NCBI GenBank assembly: GCA_037953745.1
Contig: JBAKBP010012364.1
Location: 1 to 64,000 of the forward strand
DNA: 64,000 nucleotides
Reading direction: 5' to 3'
From: Lithodes maja
Lineage: Eukaryota; Arthropoda; Malacostraca; Decapoda; Lithodidae
Below are positions 11,231 to 21,613 of this stretch, one piece after another; the stretch's first letter is position 1, and each line of letters starts with the position of its first letter. The notes below the pieces were generated by a model. That model searched no databases, had not been told where the DNA came from, and saw only the letters and a program-made list of their open reading frames with translations. The position numbers were made by a program, and so were the translations under genes.

Positions 11231-11440
11231 CTAAACAGCGAAGACCGTAACAATCAATAGCCTGCAGGCGCTGTTGGTCAAAGGTGTCTGCAAAAATGCC
11301 CGGGCATCCCTCTCTCCACTTATAACACTCCCCTCCCTAAATATCTGCTGTACTTGCTGGTCACTAGGCTGTACCGTGTTATCCTCCCCCGTAAATGATG
11401 AGTCATTAGACATAGTGCTGGTTATACAATTGCTGTTCAT
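11231..11440 (-). CDS. Candidate Gag N-terminus in a different frame
   Basis: A 69-codon ATG frame (MNSNCITSTMSNDSSF...) starts about 240 bp downstream of the primer-binding site, where Gag should start. It overlaps the 5' open part of the Gag-Pol frame, which extends to 11336 without an ATG. A one-base shift in the overlap (roughly 11250-11336) would join them. Whether this is a mutation of this copy or a programmed -1 shift cannot be told from one copy. No canonical slippery heptamer was identified. Confidence 0.5.
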   Translation of the reverse strand: MNSNCITSTMSNDSSFTGEDNTVQPSDQQVQQIFREGSVISGERDARAFLQTPLTNSACRLLIVTVFAV

Positions 11441-11665
11441 AAAAAAAAAGAAGTGCTTATTACTAATTGCAGTCTCGACTCACAAAATGTTAAAGATGCT
11501 TGAATGACTCTACTCTAGACACCCCCAACGAAACAATCTGCAAGTCCACCAATACAATAATGACACAATAAAAATTCCTCCAATATGCAAGAAAATTCTA
11601 GCCAGCTCTACTAGGTAGCATAGAATAGTTCTCCAAAAAACATGTGATAGGATACTACTGAATCT

Positions 11666-11680
11666 TGTGCAAGGTCGCCA
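11666..11680 (-). promoter_or_regulatory. tRNA primer-binding site
   Basis: Three bases after the 5' LTR the minus strand reads TGGCGACCTTGCAC. The TGGCGACC start is complementary to a tRNA ending GGTCGCCA, as in tRNA-Arg species used by mdg1/412-type elements. The match beyond the first eight or nine bases is imperfect, so the primer identity is inferred. Confidence 0.6.
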
Positions 11681-11683
11681 TTT

Positions 11684-13507
11684 TGTTACGGCTGGATCGG
11701 CAATACATATTCGGGATTCTTGATCGTAGGACAGAAATGGCTTATGTGACAACGACACGCTCGATTCCAGTCCCAAATACTATATGCTCCAGACAACAAA
11801 AGCACCAACGCCCTACAGAGTTATCGTCTATGGTAACGAGGTACCTTAACTCGGCGAAAGTGTACAACAGGGGTAGGCTATGAGGCTAAACTCCCTCAGA
11901 CATTTATAGGTTACGTTATTACTAAAGAAATGCAATACTCAAGAAACTACGTTAATATTAAGCCTCTAATAATGTAGAATAGAAGCAGGCTAAAGGTATG
12001 ACAGTGAAATGCTAAATGACAAATGTACACGCCTACTTGAAAGCGCGTGCACTAGAATAACTGTCCCCTACTAACATGCACTAGCATGTAGCATACAAGA
12101 TGTTCATGATCCAGTAGATACCTAATAATACACATGGAAGGAACATAAATAGTAGTCACTTATTATAATAATGAATCTATACTTGGAATAACTAAAAGGT
12201 TGCAGGCAACAGTACTGCGCCGGTAGCCTACTACCGCATAGGCTACTTCGCTTCTCTCACTCTGTCTCCCCTCTGAGTCCGTATGCGCCCTACGCAATAG
12301 AACTCCGGACACAGCAGCAAAACGACAGTGCAGTTAATTGATACATGAAAGTATTAATAGTGTTGTCTTGTGTGTGAGTAATGTGTATTGTAAAGTGTTA
12401 CATACATAAACTTAAAGAGAGCTGCAATGCATAGTAAAATAAAGATATAACCCACTCATCATCCCCATGTGTTCTAGCTAGCAGGCCAAGTCACAGGAAC
12501 AACGAGTCCCAGCACCGAAAGCGAGAACCCAGGAAAAGACTGCAGAGAACACAAGGACAGATAAATTACGTTACTCTACTATACCGGCACTACGAGCGAG
12601 CTGTAGTCTCTGGTACTACACTCGCTCCTGGCTCGGTAGGCAAATCAAGGCTAAGTCCTCGCCCCTCTACAGACAACTCCTGGGCATGGTCGGGCTCTTA
12701 CACATGGCACTAGTCTAGTCACAAATTGGATGATGAGCTGGGCATATAACTCGTGAACATGTAGAACGTTCACCAACTATCCTCATCAAGAAGATCGCTG
12801 TTCACATTAACCCCTTAAATCTAATACAGTACATGTAAATATATGCTTGTCCTAAGAGTAATACGAGAGGTGAGTGCTGAAACTCCTTTAGGACCTCAAG
12901 GGAAGGTTATGCATTTAAATAGAGAGAAGAATGAAATGAGAGTAATGTCGTCAGAGAGAAAGAGTGCAACCGTGGGAAGTTGGGAGAGAGAGCAAGGGAT
13001 GTTAGAATCTCAAAGGTTCTAGGCAACCTGATCATGGAACACACAGCGAGCCTCCAGGCAATGTGCAGTACGACAACATGGGCAGCCCAGGCAGCATAGG
13101 CAGGCGGCAATGGACTACCAACCCTGTCGCGCCTAGCTATAAGCGCAAGGCTGCCAACCGGTCCATACGTCTGGCAACCACCCCCCTGGCAGCGTGGCGC
13201 GTTGCTACCCTCTCGCTCTGAAAACTAACTCACTCTCTCTCTCTGAACTCCCATTGTCTTATCTATCAACTTCTCTATTGATACTACATATTAAATGGAA
13301 GGTCTCGACATGGCTTAAAACAAAACCCACCACTGGTTAGCACATGACGAGACCTTTGCAGAGATACAAAGAACATAGTTATACGTTGTCACACTCAATA
13401 TAGGCAGCCAGCACGGTACAGCGGTACAGAGGTACCGCACAGTGGCGGTACAGTGGAGTACCAAGGAGTACAATCAGGTTGCGTTGCCACGCACTGGGTG
13501 CGTCACA
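11684..13507 (-). repeat. 5' LTR of the Gmr1-type element (1,824 bp)
   Basis: Same sequence and orientation as 4205-6021. It ends on the element's sense strand with CCGTAACA directly before the primer-binding site. In the sense orientation a TATTTAAA (corresponding to 52977-52984 in the solo copy) is the best TATA-like candidate. Confidence 0.95.
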
Positions 13508-13522
13508 GTATGTATAGACACT

Positions 13523-13609
13523 GGATGTAGTGTAGGGGATATAGGTTGTAGCGAGAGATGTTCTTAGGTAACTATAAGAAAGATGTAGTGTAAGGGATAT
13601 AGGTTATAG
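13523..13609 (+). repeat. Short direct repeat, two copies
   Basis: A roughly 28-bp segment beginning GATGTAGTGTAGGGGATATA occurs at about 13523 and again at about 13581 with two differences. It lies just outside the LTR retrotransposon and I cannot assign it to a family. Confidence 0.6.
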
Positions 13610-13699
13610 TTCACCTATGTGGAGTTCGCCACTCTGCTAGTGGCACCGAGGAGTGCACCGCCCTTAGTTGTTTGAAAATTGATGCAGCAAACTGTTCGG

Positions 13700-13901
13700 C
13701 ACGCATAGTCCGATCCCAGGTCTTCCTCGGGGTGGACCGAGGAAGACCTGGGATCGGACTCTATGTGACGATCTCAAATTAAAAAACTTGACAAGTGAAG
13801 CAGCCCTTAACAGGGTTGCCTGGGACGCCGCCATTAGGAGAAGAGACTGAAACTGCACGTATGTGTGGAGCATTCAGTCTTGAAATTTTATGTATGTATG
13901 T
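13700..13901 (+). mobile_element. LINE family A, 5'-truncated 3' end with an inverted start
   Basis: 13737-13901 matches the 3' end of the LINE at 40030-41598 (CCGAGGAAGACCTGGGATCG, TTGACAAGTGAAGCAGCCC, ACGCCGCCATTAGGA) and ends in a short (ATGT)n tail. Immediately upstream 13707-13730 is the exact reverse complement of 13737-13760, separated by six bases, so the 5' 24 bp are inverted. This is the twin-priming type of LINE insertion or a later foldback. The copy preserves the uninterrupted CCCTTAACAGGG site that is occupied by a MITE at 41036-41514. Confidence 0.8.
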
Positions 13902-14065
13902 AGTCTACACAACCTTTCCCTTGTCACCAACACATATATAGTCCATCAACGCCCTCTCTACAATCTTTCCCCTCACAAGTCAATGCCATGTGTACTTGTG
14001 TATTTGTCTTTTTTTGAAGAACGTATTTCCTACACTCTCCACATACTGTACATGTACTGTACTAA

Positions 14066-15595
14066 CTAAAAAGACGGGACTGTTATATAACTAATAGCCC
14101 CAGATGTTGTGAGCAACGCAATAAATAAAATAAAAGACAGAAAAGGTGCAGGGTGCTCTGGCATTGTCACTGAGACAATGGTTGAGTTTGGTTTAAACTC
14201 CATTATTAGAGGAGAAAATTCCAGGTGTTTGGAATAAATATAAGAGTTAATATGTACTGTACAGTATAAGGGTAAAGGGGATTCTATAGATAGGGGCAAT
14301 TATAGGAGCCTGTAAATGCTTGACAAAGTCATGAAAGTCTGTGAGTGAGTCTTTGAAGGTATTAGTATTGGGAAAAGCATTTCTTTTGATGATATACAGT
14401 TCGGTTTCATGTCATGATGTGGTACAATCGATGCTATCTTCATAATCATACACCCTCAGGAGACAAGGGGACCTTCATCTTATGGTGGAGGAAAACTAAA
14501 ATATGCTCCATACATCCTACTGCGTGTCATACAAGGCGAATAATAGGGGGGGATGGCGGTGGACTTGTGGACCAACAGCCATTATTATACAATAAAGCCT
14601 TGCTATTGACACTGTCTTGGTATGGCACTAACGAGGCAGTGTGTAAAGTATGCAAAGGTGAGGTATGTTGAATGATCGACTCGAAAGTGTGAACTCTGGC
14701 AATGCCTCACTGGAGATAGTGGACAAGTTTTACTACTTGGGAGATACGGTAGAAACATACTATCTCTGCCAGTGGTGGGGTCGAGGCCGCCAGAATTTAA
14801 TGTGCCTGGGGAAGTTTAGAAAAAGGCTGCCAATTCTAACCATGAGAAGACTCCCACTCCCCTTCAAAGGAAAGGTGTATGCTTCATGTACTGTATTAGA
14901 AGCGCATTGACCTATGCTTCAGAAACAAGGCCTGTCAAAGCGGATGATATTAACAGAATGGAACGTAACAAGATGAGAAAAGAGAGAGGATGTGTGAGGG
15001 CAAACTGCAAGATAGGATATCTAGTGAAGAGATAAGAAGATGGTTAGGTATCAAAAGTATCAGTGATGGAAATTATATTATCAATATGACACCAAACTTC
15101 CAGAGGAATCACCCTATAAGGGATGACCATGGCAAAAACTGCCTCTATCTCTAGGCTCCCAAACATGCCCCCACTCCAAAGTGCCACCTCCAAGTGGATT
15201 AAGACCTATGTTAGCACTGAAGGAGCACGGAGCAGACCCAGAGCAGTCCCTCACCCGGGTAGCAGTTCCACAACTGTCTTGCTATGACTAAGAGGGTGCA
15301 CGAGAGCGAGGTGGAAGGATAGAGAGGGAGAGGTAAACCGAGAGAGAGGTGGAAAGATGGAGTGAAGAAGTATATGAGTGAAGGCGGTGCTGGTTGGGAG
15401 GAGGGGCGTCGACTGACTGAGGACAGAGGTGCATGGGGGTGTTTCGTTCGTGGCCAGCAGGCAATAGATAGATAGATCTTGAATTAAAATACCTGACAAG
15501 TGAGGCAGCTCTGAACATGGCTGCCTGGAATGCCGCCATTAGGATGCGAGATTGGAATCACATTGTGTGTGGAGCACTTAATCTTTAACCCATGA
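14066..15595 (+). pseudogene. LINE family A, decayed RT and C-terminal region
   Basis: Fragmented frames give RT motifs: DRKGAGCSGIVTETMVEFG near 14130-14190, then NYRSL..LDKVMKVCE near 14300-14350 and FDDIQFGFMS near 14385-14420. Further on there is SLEIVDKFYYLGDT at 14710-14750 and LPLPFKGKVYASC near 14855-14890, each matching the family A copy at 40.0-41.0 kb. The 3' end (TGACAAGTGAGGCAGC, GCCGCCATTAGGA) is at 15495-15595. It is riddled with stops and frameshifts and is interrupted by a family B fragment at 15285-15479. From about 15160 to 15285 I could not match it to either family. Confidence 0.75.
15285..15479 (+). mobile_element. LINE family B 3' fragment nested in family A
   Basis: Matches the C-terminal coding end and tail of the full-length element at 26757-29976 (ATGACTAAGAGGGTGCACGA, AGGGGCGTCGACTGACTGA, GTTCGTGGCC) and ends in (GATA)n. 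Family A sequence resumes immediately after the tail, so this copy was inserted into an existing family A copy. Several substitutions make it one of the older B fragments here. Confidence 0.85.
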
Positions 15596-15599
15596 ACTG

Positions 15600-17788
15600 C
15601 TAGAATCTGTTCAAAATAAAAGATAAAAGTTGAGAGAGGGAGGGGGGGGTTGTGGTATAAAAGGGGCGAGGAGTGGAGGATGTGGTATGGAGAGATGCCA
15701 CTACTTTCTATGCGTCACGCAATTTTGAGAAATTTCCCGGCACTGGAACGGTATTTGAAGCTTTCTTTTTTACACGTTTAAATACCGTGCCTTCAGGAAG
15801 GAGCGTCGCAGTTTCTGGGTCAATTTTACTTTGAGACTGGAACACACTTCGTATGGAGCACTTGGTCTGTAATTTAACTTATGTAAGAATGTATTTTGAA
15901 CAGCCTCTCAGGCAAATTGCATAGTAGCGGGAGCAATTTTTTCCCCACTCCCCTTCAATATTATAATTGGTTTCCTGTTATCATTGTGGCCATAATAATG
16001 ATTACCTTCACTTGCCACAACAATATTAAAATGTTTACCCCGATAGGTGGGTAAAATACCCCGAAAACAACATATCCCTACACCTGAGACACCAACACCC
16101 ATAGAAAACACAACCACCACAGACGAAGGAAAAGTACCAGCGGCGGAAGGACCAAAGGACAAGAAGAAGAGAAAGAGGAAAGAAACAAGACACCCCAGTA
16201 CAAACAAACTAGCCGCGCCTGTCACCGGGTCAAGGCCAAGACCTCACCCCTCAAAGGAACACCGAAGGGTCGTGCCCATCACCCTAGGAAGTCCCACCAA
16301 CCAGGCAGGGAACAAAAAGCAGAAGACCCATCGTCCAAAAGTCCTATTCTCTCAACCTTTTGAAATAAACATATACCAATAACCTACACCAAATAACTAT
16401 ACCTCATGTAAATAAAAACCATACAATTATAACCTGTCTCAAATGTAGGATACCTAACCTAAATAAAACCTATGCAACCAAACCCGTCTTGAAGATGTAA
16501 ACTAAACACTAAAGAGAACAAATACAAACTAACTAAGTAAAGAGCTTGTAAATTACGAGACTTTACAATAACCACATCTCCCAGAGATGAGGAATACCTC
16601 CACCATGCACGTTATTATCTGATCGATTGATCAAACTATTACCCGTACACCCATATACACGCCTTACTTTTGATCACCCTGTATCCCCTTCTCCCAGAAA
16701 AACCCATACAAACCACACGCCTGTCCCTGTCCACAAATAGGGAAATCTCACCCTTATGTCTAGACTTAAGAACCAAACCAAACCACCAGAATAACCTTGC
16801 CACCAGGTATACTTATACCCCCTCAGAAATAAATAACCTTTCAGAGAAATCGACATCACTCAATCTGAGAGCACAGGTAAAGAGAGACAATTCCCACCAT
16901 AAACATGCTTAGAAATCTACACAATAACAAATATACCCTTACCGTTCATAAAGGTCCCTATCGACCTTCCCTCAAAAACACCAGTGACATACCCCAGGTA
17001 GCCTCGCTCGAGGTTCCCTCAGCTCAACCCAAGAATTCCTTTTTACCTTAAATATTCCTATTATAAATGATTGATCAAGGCCCCCCAACCAGTATATTTC
17101 CTTGCCATACTATGTTGTCCATCACATGCTATCCACTAGCAATAACAACCCCTCTACCATCTAACCCAGACCTGAGAATGACGGGCCGTGCGAGGCTAGG
17201 ACAACAACCTCTTGACCCCCTAAAAAGACTGCTACCCCCTTGACCTTGAGACTGAAGAAAATCAAACCCCACCACCAACCATAGTCCATTTCAGCAGTAT
17301 AAGTATAAAATCCTATCAACCCCAGCTAAGAGTATCCATAGATCGAAAATAGAATCCTTTACCAGACCAAGTTAACCTAGAAAAATAAATGCCTCATATT
17401 ACTAAGGTGCGGGCCCCCCCCCCATACCACAAGGGACCCACAAACCCCCAAGCACACACGCCAGCCACGCGTAGCAATACCCTTGACCCCGACGGAGACC
17501 CCGCCACTATTCTTGCCAACCAACAGTTGAACTTTTATCTTTGTATGCATACCTCCCTTGCTGATCTAATTCCGCTATACCCCCTTACCATTAACAATGT
17601 CCAAGACCATACATAAACTCACCACCTACACTCCTAATAGCTTACCAGTTAAAAAGAGTGAAATAAAACCATTGTGTAACGCCGACAATACCGTACAGCA
17701 CTGGCCTGCCCCGCAAAAAGTAGTACCCCCTTGAATATACTGTATACAACTCTTCAAGACGATACTACTAACTCTTGTTGAAAACTAA
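15600..17788. other. Unassigned region with a G-poor, C/A-rich plus strand
   Basis: From about 16370 to 17780 the plus strand is strikingly poor in G (often 2-5 per 60 bases) and rich in C and A, a persistent strand asymmetry unlike its flanks. A 111-codon frame at 16047-16382 encodes a Lys/Pro/Thr-rich, disordered-looking peptide, but I recognise no domain. The skew resembles untranslated or ORF1 sequence of a retroelement, which is a guess. Nothing else is identifiable here. Confidence 0.3.
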
Positions 17789-17798
17789 ACAACTAAGA

Positions 17799-18323
17799 AC
17801 CACACCTATGATGGGCGGGTGCCCAACCCCGAAAAGGGTTGAAATAGGGGAGCTATCCCCCCGCCAAAGGCGGCTTTCTAGGGCCTTTCCTAGCTGATGC
17901 TGAGAGGATTGGGTTCTAGTCATGTGGTGATGGGCTGGTCTATTAGAGTGAGAACTGAGCAATCTCTGCCATACCCATAGCTTACTCTGACTGTTCCTTT
18001 TACTTATATATTTCTAGATCTCAAGTGACGGCGTCTCTAACGTGGATTGACCTCCCAATCTACCAAGATTGGAAGCCAAAGCGTCACATTTTTCCCTTGC
18101 CCCTCAACTTTCTCTTCATAATTGCTGAGGGACACAGGGCCCTGGGTGGGGCTTTGGTTTCCCGGGCATTTCCGCACCCTCCTCAGCTCCCCGCCATGGA
18201 GTGGCTTCGGTCACCCAGGCTTTATTGTGGTCGGCGGGGAGGGTTCTGTGGGGGCGCTCGGTTATGGCCTTGGCCTTGCTCAGGGCCTTGGGGCTGTTCG
18301 GCCAGGCAGCTTGGGGAACAACA
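17799..18323 (+). mobile_element. Roughly 530-bp SINE-like element, copy 1, (AAC)n tail
   Basis: Aligns along its full length with 23497-24038. It ends in GGGGAACAACAAC and is flanked by a 10-bp duplication, ACAACTAAGA (17789-17798 and 18324-18333), so it was inserted by target-primed reverse transcription. It encodes no long protein. A B-box-like GGTTCTAGTC lies at 17912-17921. The 5' end folds into several short hairpins, one with paired changes relative to copy 2. The parent LINE that mobilises it is not identified. Confidence 0.8.
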
Positions 18324-18333
18324 ACAACTAAGA

Positions 18334-20764
18334 CCCCCCCTAATGTCCCCAGTAAGTTCACTAGAATAAATAAACCCTTCATAACTATGACATCCACTAG
18401 TACCAAAATCCGCCACCACCTCCCTGACCAACCCTATAAATGCTTCCGCGAGGACCAAACTCGGCAGTTATAAATTAGCTTTCAAACACCGGCCTCCCGC
18501 TCTGTAGAAAGTCTAATTATACTCCCCACCTCAAGAATCGTTACTGATAAACGGCATCCCGTAGTCTTTAATATATCTGTGAGCTATAGCTAAACCTTTT
18601 ATGAATTCAATATTACTTACGGCATCCTGTCGGTAATATTGCAAACATAGACAACCTAGTTATAAACAAACATTAACTGTATTACAAACTAATAGTGGTA
18701 TGTCCTCTGCTACTTTAGTTTATAACCAGTTATAGAGTGCGCCAGTAGCTCCATATGTCTAACCCATTAATTCTGGCATCCCAGAATCCAATAGTTATCC
18801 ATACGAGTATGTTTTCTATCATAGTCAAAATATGGGTAGTAGCAGGCTTCCCTTCCTACCGGTATCTTAACTAATTTAGATTACACCAACCACTTGACTC
18901 CCATCGATCTAGGACAGAAAGATCTTTTGTGTTAGAAGGGATTATGCGAGATACTCTTAATTGAGCACTTTGCACACATAAGTCCTTGGTAACAATTATT
19001 GTCTGTGGCCTCCCATCCAGGATTGATAACTAAAAGGTTTAAACACCGCCAGAGTTCCTTGAACCTCTTTAAAAGATTAGCGACTGTCAAGAAAAGTTAC
19101 TTCACTAGACTTATCTTGCGTTTGTCCGATGTCTTGTTAATTCGGCCTCTGCCTGAAACATTACATTTAAAATCCCAGCCAAGAGTAACATATCGGAGCT
19201 TCATCACCGGTTAATTAAAGGTCAGAATAGTCAAGTATTTGCTTACAGCTACAGGCTCAGAATACTTGCGTTAGTTCGATATGGTGACCAGATGTACTCC
19301 ACATAGTTACGGAACCATATTTAAGACCCCATACCCATTAACCCATCTGTAACCTTCTTCACACTACCGGACACATTGGACGGTCCCCGGAGCACCTGAT
19401 AACCCCTAACAATGTGCCTCAAGATAACCAGAAGATACCTCTACAGTGCTTAATTCTTAATAGTATCAGTGCCTCGATACTATATGTTATGATCAAGTGT
19501 TTTCCCTGTGCCTCGTAATCCATACGATTCTATGACCAAAGTGATCGCTATGCTAATGTGTTGTTAAAGTATATCAGTGAAGCTAATACCGGCGACCATA
19601 CTCATCCAATAATTCTCGCTACAGTTTAATATTGCCGAAGTGATAAAGTCTTAACTATTGGGACTACAGCTCGAGTGTAATCAATTCTAAATGAGTATTT
19701 GTGATTGTTAATAAAACCTACATCGCCATAACTGATATCTGTCTTAAGTGTTACTGAGACAAGTAATTACAGTATATAATACGAGTTGAAGCTAGCTACT
19801 TATATCTCCTTTACGTATTATTCAAGGAGATGTATATATCACTTAATTTTGTATCATCACCAGTGAGTCACACAGAACCTTATCCATATAACATAGCAAT
19901 ATTAGCCTGATTTACGAGCGAAGTCTTCGGACTATTCTAGGCCACATATCAGAAGAGAATACCTGATAGTTAGAAGTGGGAAGTGCGCTCTATCCAAACC
20001 CGCGACAGTGCTAAAGATTATAAAAAGTTCAACAACATTAATGCCCACTATTGCCCATACTATTTCGTGTGAATTATTTTATTTCTATTCTGCATAAGTG
20101 TTAAATAAGAATAAAGCTGTACTACAAACCATCTTCCGAGATTATATTATGTCCTCTATTGATTCCCTTTATGAAATCCAATAACCCAGTCTCGTAGAAC
20201 TCACCGATACCGATAGTTAATCCTGAATAAAATCAGGGCATAACAGTGGGGTTGGGCATGAAGTATATCAGGGAAAGAGCGGGATTGAAATACGGGTTGA
20301 GGTAGAACAGCTGATATGATCAAAACATACTGGAAGCTTAGCTGTGATTAGCTGGCCAAATCCGTTTGTGATTGGCAGGGTGGAAGTGACGTCACGACCC
20401 CACCAACTCGATCAATAATTTATCGCTCCCGTGTCCTAATTTAAGAAAAATGTTCCCATAATTAATAATAAATGCTGCAGCTAGATTATGTCTTCCCGCT
20501 GTAACTAACGCTCTGTCCCATATGTTCACACTTCATATCGTTCCCATCTGTTGGAGTTCAATGTTGTTGAATGTGGTGAAAGTAAAGATCACTAAACACA
20601 GGAAACCAATAATAATATTGAAGGGGAGTTTGGAAAACATCAGTCCCGCTAACACGATCATGCTGTCAAGGCAGTTATAACGTAATTACGGGTGCTGACC
20701 TATCAGATATAGTAAGTGTATACCTAGTACCCAGTGCGTAGGATACAAGACAAACTTTTACCTA
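18334..20764. other. 2.4 kb with no recognisable gene or repeat
   Basis: Moderately AT-rich, with no long frame, no terminal-repeat structure and no match to the other families in the window. The only notable motif is the CRE/CCAAT pair at 20371-20394, listed separately. Confidence 0.4.
20371..20394. promoter_or_regulatory. CRE-type palindrome with an inverted CCAAT box
   Basis: ATTGG at 20371-20375 followed by TGACGTCA at 20387-20394. The combination is common in metazoan core promoters, but no transcript or frame is visible downstream. Confidence 0.25.
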
Positions 20765-21041
20765 CCAGCTAGTGCATGTTTCTAGTAACACAAAATTGTC
20801 ATTAACCTAACCTAACTTAACCAAGTGTCCTTGGTGGGGGCTGCCACCCCTACACCCCCGCTGTTAAAACGTAGCACGTACCTAGTGCAGGTTCCTAGTA
20901 ACACCAAATTGTCATTAACCTAACCAAACTTAACCTAGAGTCCTTAGTGGGGGCTGCCGCTCCCACACCCCCACTGTTAGCACGTAGCTAGTGCAGGTTC
21001 CTATAGTAACACCAAATTGTCATTAACCTAACCTAACTTAA
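20765..21041 (+). repeat. Imperfect ~110-bp tandem repeat (about 2.5 copies)
   Basis: The segment TTGTCATTAACCTAACC recurs at about 20797, 20909 and 21018 (steps of 113 and 108 bp), each copy followed or preceded by GGGGGCTGCC and CACCCCC-GCTGTTA motifs. A further partial copy follows the MITE at 22004-22060. Each unit contains two or three CCTAA-like units. Confidence 0.75.
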
Positions 21042-21230
21042 CCCTTCCTGCCAGGGCGTCATTTTAAAAGGACGCACCTTGCGAAGGCCCGGAGCCCAGG
21101 TGTCCTTTGAAAATCTGTAAGCTTGAAAGTTTCCTTAATACTTCCTGCCCGGTTGTCATTTTAAAATGACACGGCGGCAGATGGGCAGGAGCCCGGGTGT
21201 CATTTTAAAATCCGTAAGCTTGAAAACCTA
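21042..21230 (+). mobile_element. TTAA-flanked element N with an internal tandem duplication
   Basis: Lies between TTAA at 21038-21041 and TTAA at 21231-21234. It consists of two ~90-bp halves, each running from CTTCCTGCC through a GTCATTTTAAAA motif to GTAAGCTTGAAA. The second half carries the palindrome TGTCATTTTAAAATGACA. The second half recurs inverted at 41612-41686. It looks like part of a piggyBac-type non-autonomous element. Confidence 0.55.
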
Positions 21231-21234
21231 TTAA

Positions 21235-21609
21235 GCGTGGTTTGAAAGCCGTGCATCGAACCGTTTGTAAACAAAGACGGTCGGAGCGACGCGCACCTTC
21301 AAAAACAAGAAGTCAGATTGTTGTTGTTATTGTTTAGTAGAACGAGAATTAGTGTTTGTTACTGTCCGATATTGCTAACATCGCATCAAAACTCTCTCCA
21401 CGGAAATCGTCATCACAACTGAACCAGTTGACCTAGAGAGCTCTACTCAACACCAGTCTACAGTACAAAACAGGGCTACATTTTGAGATGTGTGTGAATT
21501 CTCTAGCAGTTAAAATAACAAAGCTAGGCCTAGGCTTATTACGACATTTTTGGCCAGATCACCCGGATCCTAGTGCTGTCATTTAGAAGGCCAGCCCGGG
21601 GGGGAGGGG
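21235..21609 (+). mobile_element. piggyBac-type MITE, family M, copy 1
   Basis: Flanked by TTAA at 21231-21234 and 21610-21613. Starts GCGTGGTTTGAAAGCC and ends CCCGGGGGGGAGGGG. Internal landmarks are GAACCAGTTGACCTAGAGAG and GTGTGAATTCTCTAGCAG. It encodes nothing. It shares internal sequence with copies at 21614-22003 and 35357-35626 and with the ends of the piggyBac elements at 32-40 kb, which suggests mobilisation by that family. Confidence 0.75.
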
Positions 21610-21613
21610 TTAA

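Larger units (their letters stand above)
4205..13507 (-). mobile_element. Near-intact Gmr1-type Ty3/Gypsy LTR retrotransposon (9.3 kb)
   Basis: Two LTRs in the same orientation (4205-6021 and 11684-13507), nearly identical, enclose a primer-binding site, a single long Gag-Pol frame and a polypurine tract, all reading on the minus strand. Pol order is protease, integrase, RT, RNase H. No envelope frame is present: only about 270 bp lie between the Pol stop and the 3' LTR. The flanking 4-mers are ATAT (4201-4204) and GTAT (13508-13511). The solo LTR of this family shows a perfect 4-bp duplication, so the mismatch here is probably later change in the adjacent TA microsatellite. High LTR identity and the open frame point to recent insertion. 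Confidence 0.95.

Noticed and set aside
4205..13507. Endogenous retrovirus
   Set aside because: There is no envelope frame between the Pol stop at 6303 and the 3' LTR; domain order and zinc knuckle fit a Gmr1-type retrotransposon.
16047..16382. 111-codon Lys/Pro-rich gene
   Set aside because: No recognisable domain and no supporting context; kept only as a note within the unassigned region.
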